From NCBI GenBank assembly GCA_903929485.1, contig CAIYUY010000099.1, positions 1 through 33,334 on the forward strand: a DNA stretch of 33,334 bases, read 5' to 3'. Below, in pieces: positions 23,426 through 30,329 of the stretch. The first letter of the stretch is position 1. Every line of letters starts with the position of its first letter. The stretch is from an uncultured Desulfuromonadales bacterium (GTDB lineage: Bacteria > Desulfobacterota > Desulfuromonadia > Geobacterales > CAIOGM01). Under the pieces are notes generated by a model. The model saw only the letters and a list, made by a program, of their open reading frames with translations, was not told where the DNA came from and ran no database searches. The position numbers were made by a program, and so were the translations under genes.

Positions 23426-24292
23426 TTATTTCCTCAGCACCTTCACCACCGCGGAATAATCCTCCTCGCCACGACCATCCTTCACCCCCTGATCGTAAAG
23501 GGAATAGGCCGCCTCCACTCCGGGAAGCTTCAGGCCAACGGTACTCGCCGCCTCAAGGACCGAACCAAGATGTTCGTGAACATATTTCAGCGCAAGATTG
23601 CGGGTGAAGTCCCCCCGGGCGATGGTACGCCCCTTGGAGTGAAAGAGGGGTGAGGCAACACCGCCCGAATCAAGAACCTCCAGTATCTTGTCGGGGGCGA
23701 AACCGAGCTTCTCGCCTAAAACGATTCCCTCGGCCAAGGCCTGCATCAGTTCGGCCTGAACCAGGTTAACGATGAACTTCATCCTGGTGGCGTCGCCCAC
23801 AACCCCCACATGAATGATGTTCAGGCCGAAGAAGGAAAAAATCTCCCGACAACGTCCGGCGGTGGCGGAATCTCCCCCCGCAAGGATGGTGAGAAGACCA
23901 TGGGCTGCGTGCTCCTTGGTCCCCCAGACCGGCGCCTCCAGAAAGAGTACGCGATGATTGATCGCCTCTTCCGCCATCTCCAGGGTGCTTTCCAGGGAAT
24001 GAGTCCCCATATCCACAAAAATCGTCCCGGCGTCGATCCCCGCAAAAACACCATCCTCGCCATAGATATCCGGGCGGAGACGGTTTTTTTCAGGGCGGAT
24101 CATGATGACGATGTCCTTCCCCTTGGCAGCCTCCTTCGGCGTGGCGGCCGCGGTTGCACCCAAGGCGACCAGTTCGGCCACGGTTGCCGGGTCCGTATCA
24201 TAGACGGTCAACTTATAATTTCCCTTGGTCAGATTGGCGGCCATATGCTTGCCGACGGTTCCTAACCCCAGAAAACCGACATTTTTCAGCAT
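23426..24292 (-). CDS. NAD(P)-dependent beta-hydroxyacid dehydrogenase (succinic semialdehyde/glyoxylate reductase type)
   Basis: Encodes 288 residues from the ATG at 24290-24292, chosen because AGGAGGGG lies just upstream; a longer in-frame start adds 24 unlikely residues. The Rossmann motif VGFLGLGTVGKHMAANL is at residues 5-21, followed by DTD at the end of strand 2. The substrate loop is VDMGTHSLEST (93-103) where most relatives have DxST. The region EAPVWGTKEHAAHGLLTILAGGD (119-141) fits the GHBDH/GSSAR subgroup. The catalytic Lys172 in MKFIVN with Asn176 is conserved. The enzyme would reversibly reduce small aldehydo- or keto-acids such as succinic semialdehyde. The Trp in APVWG (commonly Ser) and GTH in place of the usual ST suggest altered substrate choice. 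Confidence 0.88.
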   Translation of the reverse strand: MLKNVGFLGLGTVGKHMAANLTKGNYKLTVYDTDPATVAELVALGATAAATPKEAAKGKDIVIMIRPEKNRLRPDIYGEDGVFAGIDAGTIFVDMGTHSLESTLEMAEEAINHRVLFLEAPVWGTKEHAAHGLLTILAGGDSATAGRCREIFSFFGLNIIHVGVVGDATRMKFIVNLVQAELMQALAEGIVLGEKLGFAPDKILEVLDSGGVASPLFHSKGRTIARGDFTRNLALKYVHEHLGSVLEAASTVGLKLPGVEAAYSLYDQGVKDGRGEEDYSAVVKVLRK

Positions 24293-24335
24293 GCGAAACC
24301 CCTCCTTATAGTGGTGCGTCGTAGAGATGACGGAT

Positions 24336-24364
24336 AGTTTACCTTCTCTTGCGTTGGGATACAA
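24336..24364 (-). promoter_or_regulatory. Weak candidate sigma70 promoter for the dehydrogenase
   Basis: On the minus strand TTGTAT (24359-24364), a 17-nt spacer and TAAACT (24336-24341) lie about 45 bp upstream of the ATG. The -10 is 4/6 and the -35 matches poorly beyond TTG. Confidence 0.3.
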
Positions 24365-24397
24365 CTGAAAAGCAACTAAAGCAGAATACCGTTTTAC

Positions 24398-25039
24398 TCA
24401 TCGCCGGTTCCCCACACCGTTTCGAGGGCAGAACAAAGCCACGGGACAGATGGAACAGCGAGGTGAAACGGGAGTACAGAGATTCTGCCCGCACATGACC
24501 AGCAGGTCATTGATCCCCATCCAGTATTGGGAGGGGAGTTTCGATCTGAGAACAATTTCCGTCTGGTCGGGACTCCCGGTGACGACATAACCGAGACGGT
24601 TGCAGATCCGGTGCACATGAATGTCCACGCAGATCCCCGGCTTGCCGTATCCCAGGGTCACCGTCAGATTGGCCGTCTTGCGCCCTACCCCGTTAAAGGT
24701 AAGGAGTTCATCGATCTCGTCCGGCACCCTTCCACCGTAGTCGTCCCGGAGCCGACGGGCGATGGCGATAATTTGCATCGCCTTGACCCGATAAAACCCC
24801 ACGGGATAGATGGCCTGCTCCACCTGCTCCAGGTCAAGCTCCGCCACCGTCGCGGCATCGGCCCCCAGGGCGAAAAGTCGCTCCGAGGCAGGAGCGGTGG
24901 TCCGATCATGAGTCCGAAGGGAGAGGATACAGGAGATGAGAACCTTGAAAGGGTCTCCCTTGGTCACCGCCGGCGAAACCCACTCCCGTGAAGCCTGGGA
25001 AAGGAGCTCCATGACATCATGGATATCCTCGTCTCTCAC
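24398..25039 (-). CDS. nth: Endonuclease III (DNA glycosylase/AP lyase)
   Basis: Encodes 213 residues, the normal size, from a GTG at 25037-25039 preceded by GGGGGAG. The helix-hairpin-helix motif FNGVGRKTA holds the catalytic Lys121, and VDIHVHR supplies Asp139, equivalent to E. coli K120 and D138. The C-terminal iron-sulfur cluster loop C188-x6-C195-x2-C198-x5-C204 is intact. The enzyme removes oxidised pyrimidines and cleaves abasic sites in base-excision repair. The gene lies 60 bp downstream of the kinase-BON gene and 105 bp upstream of the dehydrogenase, possibly in one transcript with the former. Confidence 0.96.
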   Translation of the reverse strand: MRDEDIHDVMELLSQASREWVSPAVTKGDPFKVLISCILSLRTHDRTTAPASERLFALGADAATVAELDLEQVEQAIYPVGFYRVKAMQIIAIARRLRDDYGGRVPDEIDELLTFNGVGRKTANLTVTLGYGKPGICVDIHVHRICNRLGYVVTGSPDQTEIVLRSKLPSQYWMGINDLLVMCGQNLCTPVSPRCSICPVALFCPRNGVGNRR

Positions 25040-25099
25040 CGTCTCCCCCGGTTTCTCACAATCCGCGGGCGGAACAGCCCGATCATGGCAAACGGAGAG

Positions 25100-25927
25100 T
25101 CACTTTTCACTTCGGTACCGGCGGTATTCAACGACCTGGAGATGGTCGATGACTCGAAGGACGCCGTTAACCCCCTTGGTTATGGAAAGCGCCGACTGCC
25201 GCTCTGCTTCGTCATGCACGTGGCCGGAAAACGTAACGTTCCCCTTTTCCACAACGGCGCGAAAGTGAAGATATTCCACGGAGCCCGACCGGAGCAGCTC
25301 GGTCTCGATCTTCTTGCAGAGAATTTTATCTTCCAGCAAACGGAGAGAATCGGCATCAGCCGGCGCCAGACGGGGATCACGAGCCGCGGCGACTATGCTT
25401 TCAACGATAGAGCCCGGTGTCAGGGAGCAGGTATTGAAAACCAGATCATACCCCAGGGGATCGTTCCAATCACGCTCGAAGTAGTAGGAAATAAAGCCGC
25501 TGCGCTGATGATCGCTTTTGCGGATCAACGTCTTGGCCAGATCCGGATCGAGCCACTCCCGCTCCGCGAAGGTTTCCACTCGGATGTCAAAGGGAGCCAC
25601 GAATCGGAGCCGAAGCAGGTTGTCCAACCCGGTCAGGAGATCCTGCGCCCCTCTGCCGTAGATGACCACGTTGCCGTGTCGACAGCATTCCAACAGCAGC
25701 AACTCAATGCCGCTGAGAAGCGCGGCGTAGCGTCGATCCTGGTCGTTGATGGCCACGGGGGGCTTCTCATCCACCCATTGAATCTCCTCCTTGCTAAGGC
25801 CGTAAGCCCCGGCAAGCTCGATAATCTTCCCATCGTCAATGAGAGGATACTTAAGACGCTTCGCCACATCGGTGGCGATCTGGTGAGCTCCTGTCCCCAT
25901 CTGTCGGGATATGGTTATGATAGCCAT
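25100..25927 (-). CDS. Cytidylate-kinase-like protein with C-terminal BON domain
   Basis: Encodes 275 residues from the ATG at 25925-25927 with AAGGAG upstream. The N-terminus AIITISRQMGTGAHQIATDV is the P-loop-like signature of the Cytidylate_kin2 (AAK-type) family, followed by YPLIDDGKIIELA, VVIYGRGAQDLL and FERDWNDPLGYDLVFNT. Residues about 195-268 form a BON domain (KKIETELLRSG...VEKGNVTFSGHVHDEAERQSA...GVNGVLRVIDHLQV), normally found in periplasmic or lipid-binding proteins such as OsmY, here without a signal peptide. The substrate of this kinase family is not established, and nucleotide phosphorylation is only suggested by fold. The start region is tandemly duplicated just upstream (47-bp unit). 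Confidence 0.85.
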   Translation of the reverse strand: MAIITISRQMGTGAHQIATDVAKRLKYPLIDDGKIIELAGAYGLSKEEIQWVDEKPPVAINDQDRRYAALLSGIELLLLECCRHGNVVIYGRGAQDLLTGLDNLLRLRFVAPFDIRVETFAEREWLDPDLAKTLIRKSDHQRSGFISYYFERDWNDPLGYDLVFNTCSLTPGSIVESIVAAARDPRLAPADADSLRLLEDKILCKKIETELLRSGSVEYLHFRAVVEKGNVTFSGHVHDEAERQSALSITKGVNGVLRVIDHLQVVEYRRYRSEK

Positions 25928-26003
25928 GCTACGCTCCTTGTCCTCACGTGGCGGGAGATGGTGATAATAGCCATGCAACTCTCCTTGTCATCACGTTTGG
26001 CTC
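25916..26003 (-). repeat. 47-bp tandem duplication of a ribosome site and start region
   Basis: Two 47-bp copies, about 40/47 identical, each hold GTGA(T/G)GACAAGGAG and an ATG followed by GCTAT(T/C)AT(C/A)ACCAT(C/A)TCCCG. The upstream ATG (25972-25974) reads MAIITISRHVRTRSVAWLS and stops, overlapping the true start. Three of the seven differences are synonymous third positions within MAIITISR. Confidence 0.85.
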
Positions 26004-26077
26004 ATAGTATCATGAACACCCATTACGCACAAGGGGATCATCCCCGCCGGCAACCACCACCAACGTGAGAGCGTCCC

Positions 26078-26656
26078 ATGCCCGACATCGTATATCGCTT
26101 CCTGCTGTTCGCCCTCATCCACTCGCTGCTGGCCATGGAGAGAGCGAAGGAGTTCCTCTGCCGCAACCGTCCCGCAAGAACCCGCTGCTACCGTCTGGCC
26201 TACAATCTCCTGGCGTTGGGAAGTTTTGCCTGGGTTCTGGCGGCGCTCGCCGGATCACCGGTACTCTACACCCTTTCCGGGTATCAGGGTGGGACGCTCC
26301 GCGCAGTGCAGGGGTGCGCCCTCATTCTTCTCTGCCGGTGCGCGGCCCAGACCGGTCCGGGGGAGTTCCTGGGTATCCGTCAGCTGCTGACAACGGCGGA
26401 ACAACCGCCGTTCCTTACCCGGAAGGGATGTTACGGTCATGTCAGGCACCCTCAGTATACACTGGCAGTCATCATGCTCCTGGCCGCGCCAACCATGAAC
26501 GTAAACTACCTCCTCTTCACCTCTCTGGCGATTCTCTATTTCATCCTGGGAGCATTGGTGGAGGAGTCGAGGCTCTGCCGGCTTTTTGGAGAGGAGTACC
26601 GAAGGTATCGACGCGAAATCCCCATGTTCCTCCCCACTCCACTCAAAAAAAGATGA
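26078..26656 (+). CDS. Membrane methyltransferase of the ICMT/PEMT-like family
   Basis: Encodes 192 residues with about five membrane helices. The C-terminal signature GCYGHVRHPQYTLAVIMLL...LYFILGALVEESRLCRLFGEEYRRYRREI is typical of isoprenylcysteine carboxyl methyltransferase-like and phospholipid methyltransferase-like proteins (RHPxY and the EE...YxxY SAM-binding elements). The acceptor is unknown in most bacterial members. The ATG at 26078 has a GAGAG upstream. The gene is divergent from the kinase-BON gene and lies 12 bp before the DUF2889 gene, so the two form an operon. Confidence 0.85.
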   Translation: MPDIVYRFLLFALIHSLLAMERAKEFLCRNRPARTRCYRLAYNLLALGSFAWVLAALAGSPVLYTLSGYQGGTLRAVQGCALILLCRCAAQTGPGEFLGIRQLLTTAEQPPFLTRKGCYGHVRHPQYTLAVIMLLAAPTMNVNYLLFTSLAILYFILGALVEESRLCRLFGEEYRRYRREIPMFLPTPLKKR

Positions 26657-26668
26657 AAGGTTCTCCTT

Positions 26669-27151
26669 ATGTCACAACTGAATGCCATGGAAAACTTCCG
26701 GCGGGACGTATCCTACCATCTCCTCCGACAGGAGGACGGCACCATCCTCCTCAGCGCCACCCTCAACGACCGCTTTCATGATATCCTCCTGGAGGTGGTA
26801 GTGAACGCCGAAAGCCTGATGGTGAACTCAGCCTCCGTGGAGTTCCGTAAAGCCCCCTCCCCGGATTGCCCCACTGCGGCAATTCGTCTGAAGCAGCTGG
26901 CGGGGACGGTCATCGGCCGGGGGCTAAACCGAAAGCTCATGGAGCTTTTTAGCGGCAATCAGGGGTGCGGCAATCTCCGAGCTCTTCTGGTCGGATTGCT
27001 CCCTCTGGCCATGAATGTCAAGGCCTCCGCCGGGATCACCGAAGAGCAGGAACTCCTGGAGACGATCCATAACCGCCTCGCGGGGAGTTGCGCCGGCTAT
27101 GCAACTCCTCTCTCCCTCAAACCTCCTCCCGCTGGAGGCAGAGGATGGTGA
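26669..27151 (+). CDS. DUF2889-like protein
   Basis: Encodes 160 residues. The pattern FRRDVSYHLLRQEDGTILLSATLNDRFHD, then LMVNSASVEFRKAPSPDC, then LKQLAGTVIGRGLNRKLMELFSGNQGCGNLRALL fits DUF2889: an 'R.i......dg....l.D..H' start, a central Pro-x-x-Cys, and a GC.nL..L C-terminal helix. The conserved Cys pair (Cys68 region and the GCGNL Cys) is kept. The function of the family is unknown. It follows the membrane methyltransferase by 12 bp. Its 3' end overlaps the convergent phosphatase gene by 35 bp, which is unusual and means the last 11 codons are double-coding. Confidence 0.78.
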   Translation: MSQLNAMENFRRDVSYHLLRQEDGTILLSATLNDRFHDILLEVVVNAESLMVNSASVEFRKAPSPDCPTAAIRLKQLAGTVIGRGLNRKLMELFSGNQGCGNLRALLVGLLPLAMNVKASAGITEEQELLETIHNRLAGSCAGYATPLSLKPPPAGGRGW

Positions 27152-28868
27152 CATCGTCGTCGTAATCATCCCGCCCCCGCCACCGTCGCAGCTCATCTTC
27201 CACCAGCTCCATGAGTTCGGACAGGGGACGATCAGCCCCTTCACAAAGGAGCTGCTTCAGGAGATCCTGGGGAAAGAAATCGCCGTTGCGATCCGTGCAT
27301 TCGGTAACGCCGTCGGAGCAGAGAATCAGCCGGTCGCCCGGTGCGAAGGGAATCGTGATCTCTTCGTAGGTCATCCCGTCCAGAAGCCCCACCGGCGGCC
27401 CGCCGCAGCCGATTTTTTCCACCTGGCTGCCGGTGATCAAGAGAGGATGAGGGCTCCCGGCCTGGACCAGGGTCAGGTAATGAGCGGTTAAGTCGATGAG
27501 CCCATAGGTCATGGTGAAATAGGATGCCACATCCAGGCCGCTCTGGAACTGCCGGTTTAGTTCCGCCACAACTTCAAGGGGGGGGATGATCTCGTATCCC
27601 GGCTGGCGGGGAATCAATCGCCGCAGTTGGCCGTTCCTGGGAGAGAGAATAGTGCTCAAGGTAAAGGAGAGCATGGCCGCCGAGACTCCATGGCCTGCCA
27701 CATCGATGAGATAGAAGGCGAGGTGCGTTTCATCCAGCTGAAAATAATTAAAGACATCACCGGCCACGAAACAGCAGGGGATATAGCACCAGGCAAAGCG
27801 GAAGCCGCGGATTGCGGCGGGAGGAGGGAGGAGATGTTTCTGCATCTCGGCGGCGGCGCGTAATTCCGTGCGGGCACGTTCATAGGCCAGAGCCAGCTGC
27901 CGCTCTTCGTGCTTGCGCCGACTGATGTCACGGGCAGAGGCGATGGCGTACTCGTTGTTTTCCAGTTGCAGGTAATTGATCGTCACCTCCACCGGAAACT
28001 CGGAACCATCCTTGGTCCTGAACCGGGTTTCCCGGGTAACTGCTCCCTGCTTCCTTATCTTTTGCCAAAAGAGGGGCCAAACGTTATCCGGAAAAACGAA
28101 CGCAACGACACCCACGGTCATCCCGGTGAGTTCCGCCCGTGAGTATCCCAACAGCCGGACCGCCAGCTCGTTAACATAGAAGAGCCGCCCTTCAACGTCG
28201 ATCCAGAAAATGATATCCGAGGCCCGATCCACGGCAAACTGAGTCAACCGGAGCGACTCCTCCACACGACGCCGTTCAACCATCTCACGAACCAACTCCT
28301 CGTTGGCGGTCCGGAGTTCATCATAGGCTTCCCGGAAGACGCTGTAACCGGTGATCTCATTCTTAATCACCAGGGCTGCGTAGTTGAAAAAGGAGGAGAG
28401 ATGCTCCAGCGGTTCGCCGTTGTCGTAAAGGACCCCTTCCAGCCGGAGCACCCCCACCAGTTCCGGCCCCACCAGAAGCGGCTGGGCCCAGATGGAGAAC
28501 TCCCGCGGATCCGGAGCGGTAAGCCCCCTTTTAGTTTTTGTCACCGGACTCTGCTGGAAGCACCGCGTTACCAGCACTTGCCGCACCAGGGGGTCGTCAG
28601 CCTCCTCCAGACAACGCCGTCCCCCATGCAGATCCGCCACCCAGAGTTCATCCCCCACCGGATAGTAGAGAGAGATCGCGCCGCAACCGATACTCTCCAG
28701 CAGCAACTGGAGGATGGTCTCCACCACGTTATCCAGACCGGGAACCTCGCTAAGCCGATTTATCAGCTCGGCCGCCACTTGGAGTCGCGACGTATCCCGC
28801 GTCAGTTTACGGAGCCGCTCCTTGAGGGAATCCAACTCCGCCGTTGCAATAGTTATCATCTCTGTCAT
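27117..28868 (-). CDS. GAF-PAS-SpoIIE (PP2C-type) serine phosphatase
   Basis: Encodes 583 residues. A GAF-like sensor spans about 30-180, a short coiled coil follows, then a PAS domain at about 215-330 (RASDIIFWIDVEGRLFYVNELAV, ending in the PAC motif EYAIASARDISRRKHEE). A SpoIIE/RsbU phosphatase domain follows at about 345-583. It has AAEMQKHLLPP, VAGDVFNYF, FYLIDVAGHGVSAAMLS, RLILCSDGVTE and DDYDDDVTIL, which hold the metal-binding Asp residues. Such proteins dephosphorylate anti-anti-sigma factors in partner-switch signalling or control c-di-GMP and biofilm. No anti-sigma or STAS partner is encoded nearby. It follows trpS by 22 bp. The start (ATG at 28866-28868) lacks a strong ribosome site; ATG four codons in is an alternative. 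Confidence 0.9.
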   Translation of the reverse strand: MTEMITIATAELDSLKERLRKLTRDTSRLQVAAELINRLSEVPGLDNVVETILQLLLESIGCGAISLYYPVGDELWVADLHGGRRCLEEADDPLVRQVLVTRCFQQSPVTKTKRGLTAPDPREFSIWAQPLLVGPELVGVLRLEGVLYDNGEPLEHLSSFFNYAALVIKNEITGYSVFREAYDELRTANEELVREMVERRRVEESLRLTQFAVDRASDIIFWIDVEGRLFYVNELAVRLLGYSRAELTGMTVGVVAFVFPDNVWPLFWQKIRKQGAVTRETRFRTKDGSEFPVEVTINYLQLENNEYAIASARDISRRKHEERQLALAYERARTELRAAAEMQKHLLPPPAAIRGFRFAWCYIPCCFVAGDVFNYFQLDETHLAFYLIDVAGHGVSAAMLSFTLSTILSPRNGQLRRLIPRQPGYEIIPPLEVVAELNRQFQSGLDVASYFTMTYGLIDLTAHYLTLVQAGSPHPLLITGSQVEKIGCGGPPVGLLDGMTYEEITIPFAPGDRLILCSDGVTECTDRNGDFFPQDLLKQLLCEGADRPLSELMELVEDELRRWRGRDDYDDDVTILCLQREEV

Positions 28869-28890
28869 AAGAAAACAGGGCGCTCCCGGC

Positions 28891-29976
28891 TCAGATCTCC
28901 ATGTTCATGACTCTCCGGACCTGGGAGAGTGTCTGCTGCGCCACGTCCCGCGCCGCGACAATCCCCTTTCGGAGAACGTCCCTGATATGCTCGGGATCTT
29001 TTTCCAGTTCCCGACGCCGGGCTCTCAAGGGGCGCAAGTATTCGTTGAGGGATTCGGTAAGCTGCTGCTTCACTCTTCCTGCTCCCTGGTCACCGATCTC
29101 TTCGGCGATCCGGTCCGGCGTCCGATCAGAGCAGAGCGAACAGAGGAGGAGCAGATTGGCGACCTCGGGACGATTGATGGGGTCATAGGTAATGGTTCGC
29201 TCCGAATCGGTCTTGGCCCGCTTGATCAGGTTGGCCGTCTCGTCCTCGGTCGCCCCCAGCATGATGGCGTTGTTCCGGCTCTTGCTCATCTTCTGACCGC
29301 CGTCCAACCCCATGATCAGGGGGGCCGAGCTCAGGAGCGGATGCGGTTCGGGGAAAACCGGCTCATTTCCCGCGAAACGTTCATTGAACCGGCGAGAGAT
29401 GACCCTGGTCAATTCCAGATGGGGAATCTGGTCTTTTCCCACAGGGACCAGGTTAGCCTTACAGAAGAGGATGTCGGCCGCCTGGTGGACCGGGTAGGTA
29501 TACATGCCGGCGTTGATCCGCTGCTGACCGGCGGCCAGGATCTCTTCCTTCACCGTGGGGTTCCGGTCCAGTTCCGCATTGGTCACCAGGGTCAAGAAGG
29601 GAAGCAACAACTGGTTAAGCTCCGGAATGTGGCTATGAGGAAAGATGAAGGTATGGCCGGAATCGGGGTCCAGTCCGGCGGCCAGGTAATCCACCGTCAG
29701 CTGGTGGACATTCTGGGAGATATTCTCGAATGAGTCCCGATCCGTAAGAACCTGATAATCAGCGATGACGATATAGATGGGGACCCCCAGATTCTGCAGG
29801 CGAACCCGATTCTGAAGCGAGCCGAACAGGTGACCGATATGCAACGAACCGGTGGGACGATCGCCGGTAAGGACACGGAATTTTTTTGGGGAAACCAGTA
29901 GCTCCTGCTCCAGGAGGGCGCTGCGCGCCACTGTGGCGTCATAGGTGCCGTATTCGAGTTTTTGTTCATGTTCCAT
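28891..29976 (-). CDS. trpS: Tryptophanyl-tRNA synthetase
   Basis: Encodes 361 residues. A class Ib catalytic domain shows LTGDRPTGSLHIGHLFG with the HIGH motif at 46-49 and the KMSKS motif at 229-233 (GGQKMSKSRNN). In between are ADYQVLTD, NAGMYTYPVHQAADIL and VPVGKDQIPHLELTR, the tRNA and Trp-AMP contact regions. An N-terminal extension of about 30 residues before the usual start is unusual; the ATG at 29974-29976 has GGAAGG upstream, so it appears translated. It is of the shorter bacterial TrpRS subgroup with 'TGDRPTG'. The phosphatase gene follows in the same operon. Confidence 0.96.
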   Translation of the reverse strand: MEHEQKLEYGTYDATVARSALLEQELLVSPKKFRVLTGDRPTGSLHIGHLFGSLQNRVRLQNLGVPIYIVIADYQVLTDRDSFENISQNVHQLTVDYLAAGLDPDSGHTFIFPHSHIPELNQLLLPFLTLVTNAELDRNPTVKEEILAAGQQRINAGMYTYPVHQAADILFCKANLVPVGKDQIPHLELTRVISRRFNERFAGNEPVFPEPHPLLSSAPLIMGLDGGQKMSKSRNNAIMLGATEDETANLIKRAKTDSERTITYDPINRPEVANLLLLCSLCSDRTPDRIAEEIGDQGAGRVKQQLTESLNEYLRPLRARRRELEKDPEHIRDVLRKGIVAARDVAQQTLSQVRRVMNMEI

Positions 29977-30019
29977 GGGAAAGACCTTCCTTACAGGGCA
30001 AAATATTCAGTGTAGTGGC

Positions 30020-30048
30020 ATACTACGCAGAAATCAGCGCTGAGGCAA
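30020..30048 (-). promoter_or_regulatory. Predicted sigma70 promoter of trpS
   Basis: On the minus strand TTGCCT (30043-30048), a 17-nt spacer and TAGTAT (30020-30025) lie 44 bp before the trpS ATG. The -10 overlaps a small hairpin (GTAGT-ggcat-ACTAC). Confidence 0.5.
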
Positions 30049-30075
30049 GAGAGCAAAAGAGCTCTGCGCATTTTT

Positions 30076-30104
30076 TTGAATTGCCCGTCATTTTCCGGTA
30101 GTAT
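30076..30104 (+). promoter_or_regulatory. Predicted sigma70 promoter of the molybdopterin-relic/glycosyltransferase gene
   Basis: TTGAAT (30076-30081), a 17-nt spacer and TAGTAT (30099-30104) precede an AAAAGGA ribosome site and the ATG at 30139. Confidence 0.55.
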
Positions 30105-30138
30105 GGCTGCAATGGACAAATCGTAAAAGGAAACAGCC

Positions 30139-30329
30139 ATGCCCCCTTTCATCCATCGCTCCGTCCGCCCCCATGACTGTCCCGACAGCTGCGGCCTGCT
30201 GGTGACCGTGAACGCCGGCAGGGCCGTCCATGTCACCGGCGACGCCGCTCCCAGCGACTCACCAACCAGGGAAACGGGAATACGTTCCACGACAACGGGG
30301 TGGAGCTCCGCCCCGCCGAACCCGCCTGA
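30139..30329 (+). pseudogene. Molybdopterin oxidoreductase relic (N- and C-terminal scraps)
   Basis: From the ATG at 30139 the frame encodes SVRPHDCPDSCGLLVTVNAG and then RAVHVTGD, the N-terminal [4Fe-4S] segment of molybdopterin oxidoreductases (CPxxCPDxCGLL.V..GRAV.V.GD). In the +1 frame, sequence from about 30249 to the TGA at 30327-30329 encodes SQRLTNQGNGNTFHDNGVEL followed by RPAEPA, a typical extreme C-terminus of the same family. Essentially the whole enzyme between these ends is deleted, including the Cys-rich third ligand region and the molybdenum cofactor domains. The promoter and ribosome site remain. Confidence 0.8.

Noticed and set aside
25019-26068. 349-codon plus-strand ORF opposite the kinase-BON gene
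   Set aside because: It is antisense to a protein with clear domain motifs and has no recognisable features itself.
26065-26781. 238-codon plus-strand ORF overlapping the ICMT-like gene
   Set aside because: The other frame holds the methyltransferase signature and membrane helices; this one is a Pro/Ser/His-rich shadow.
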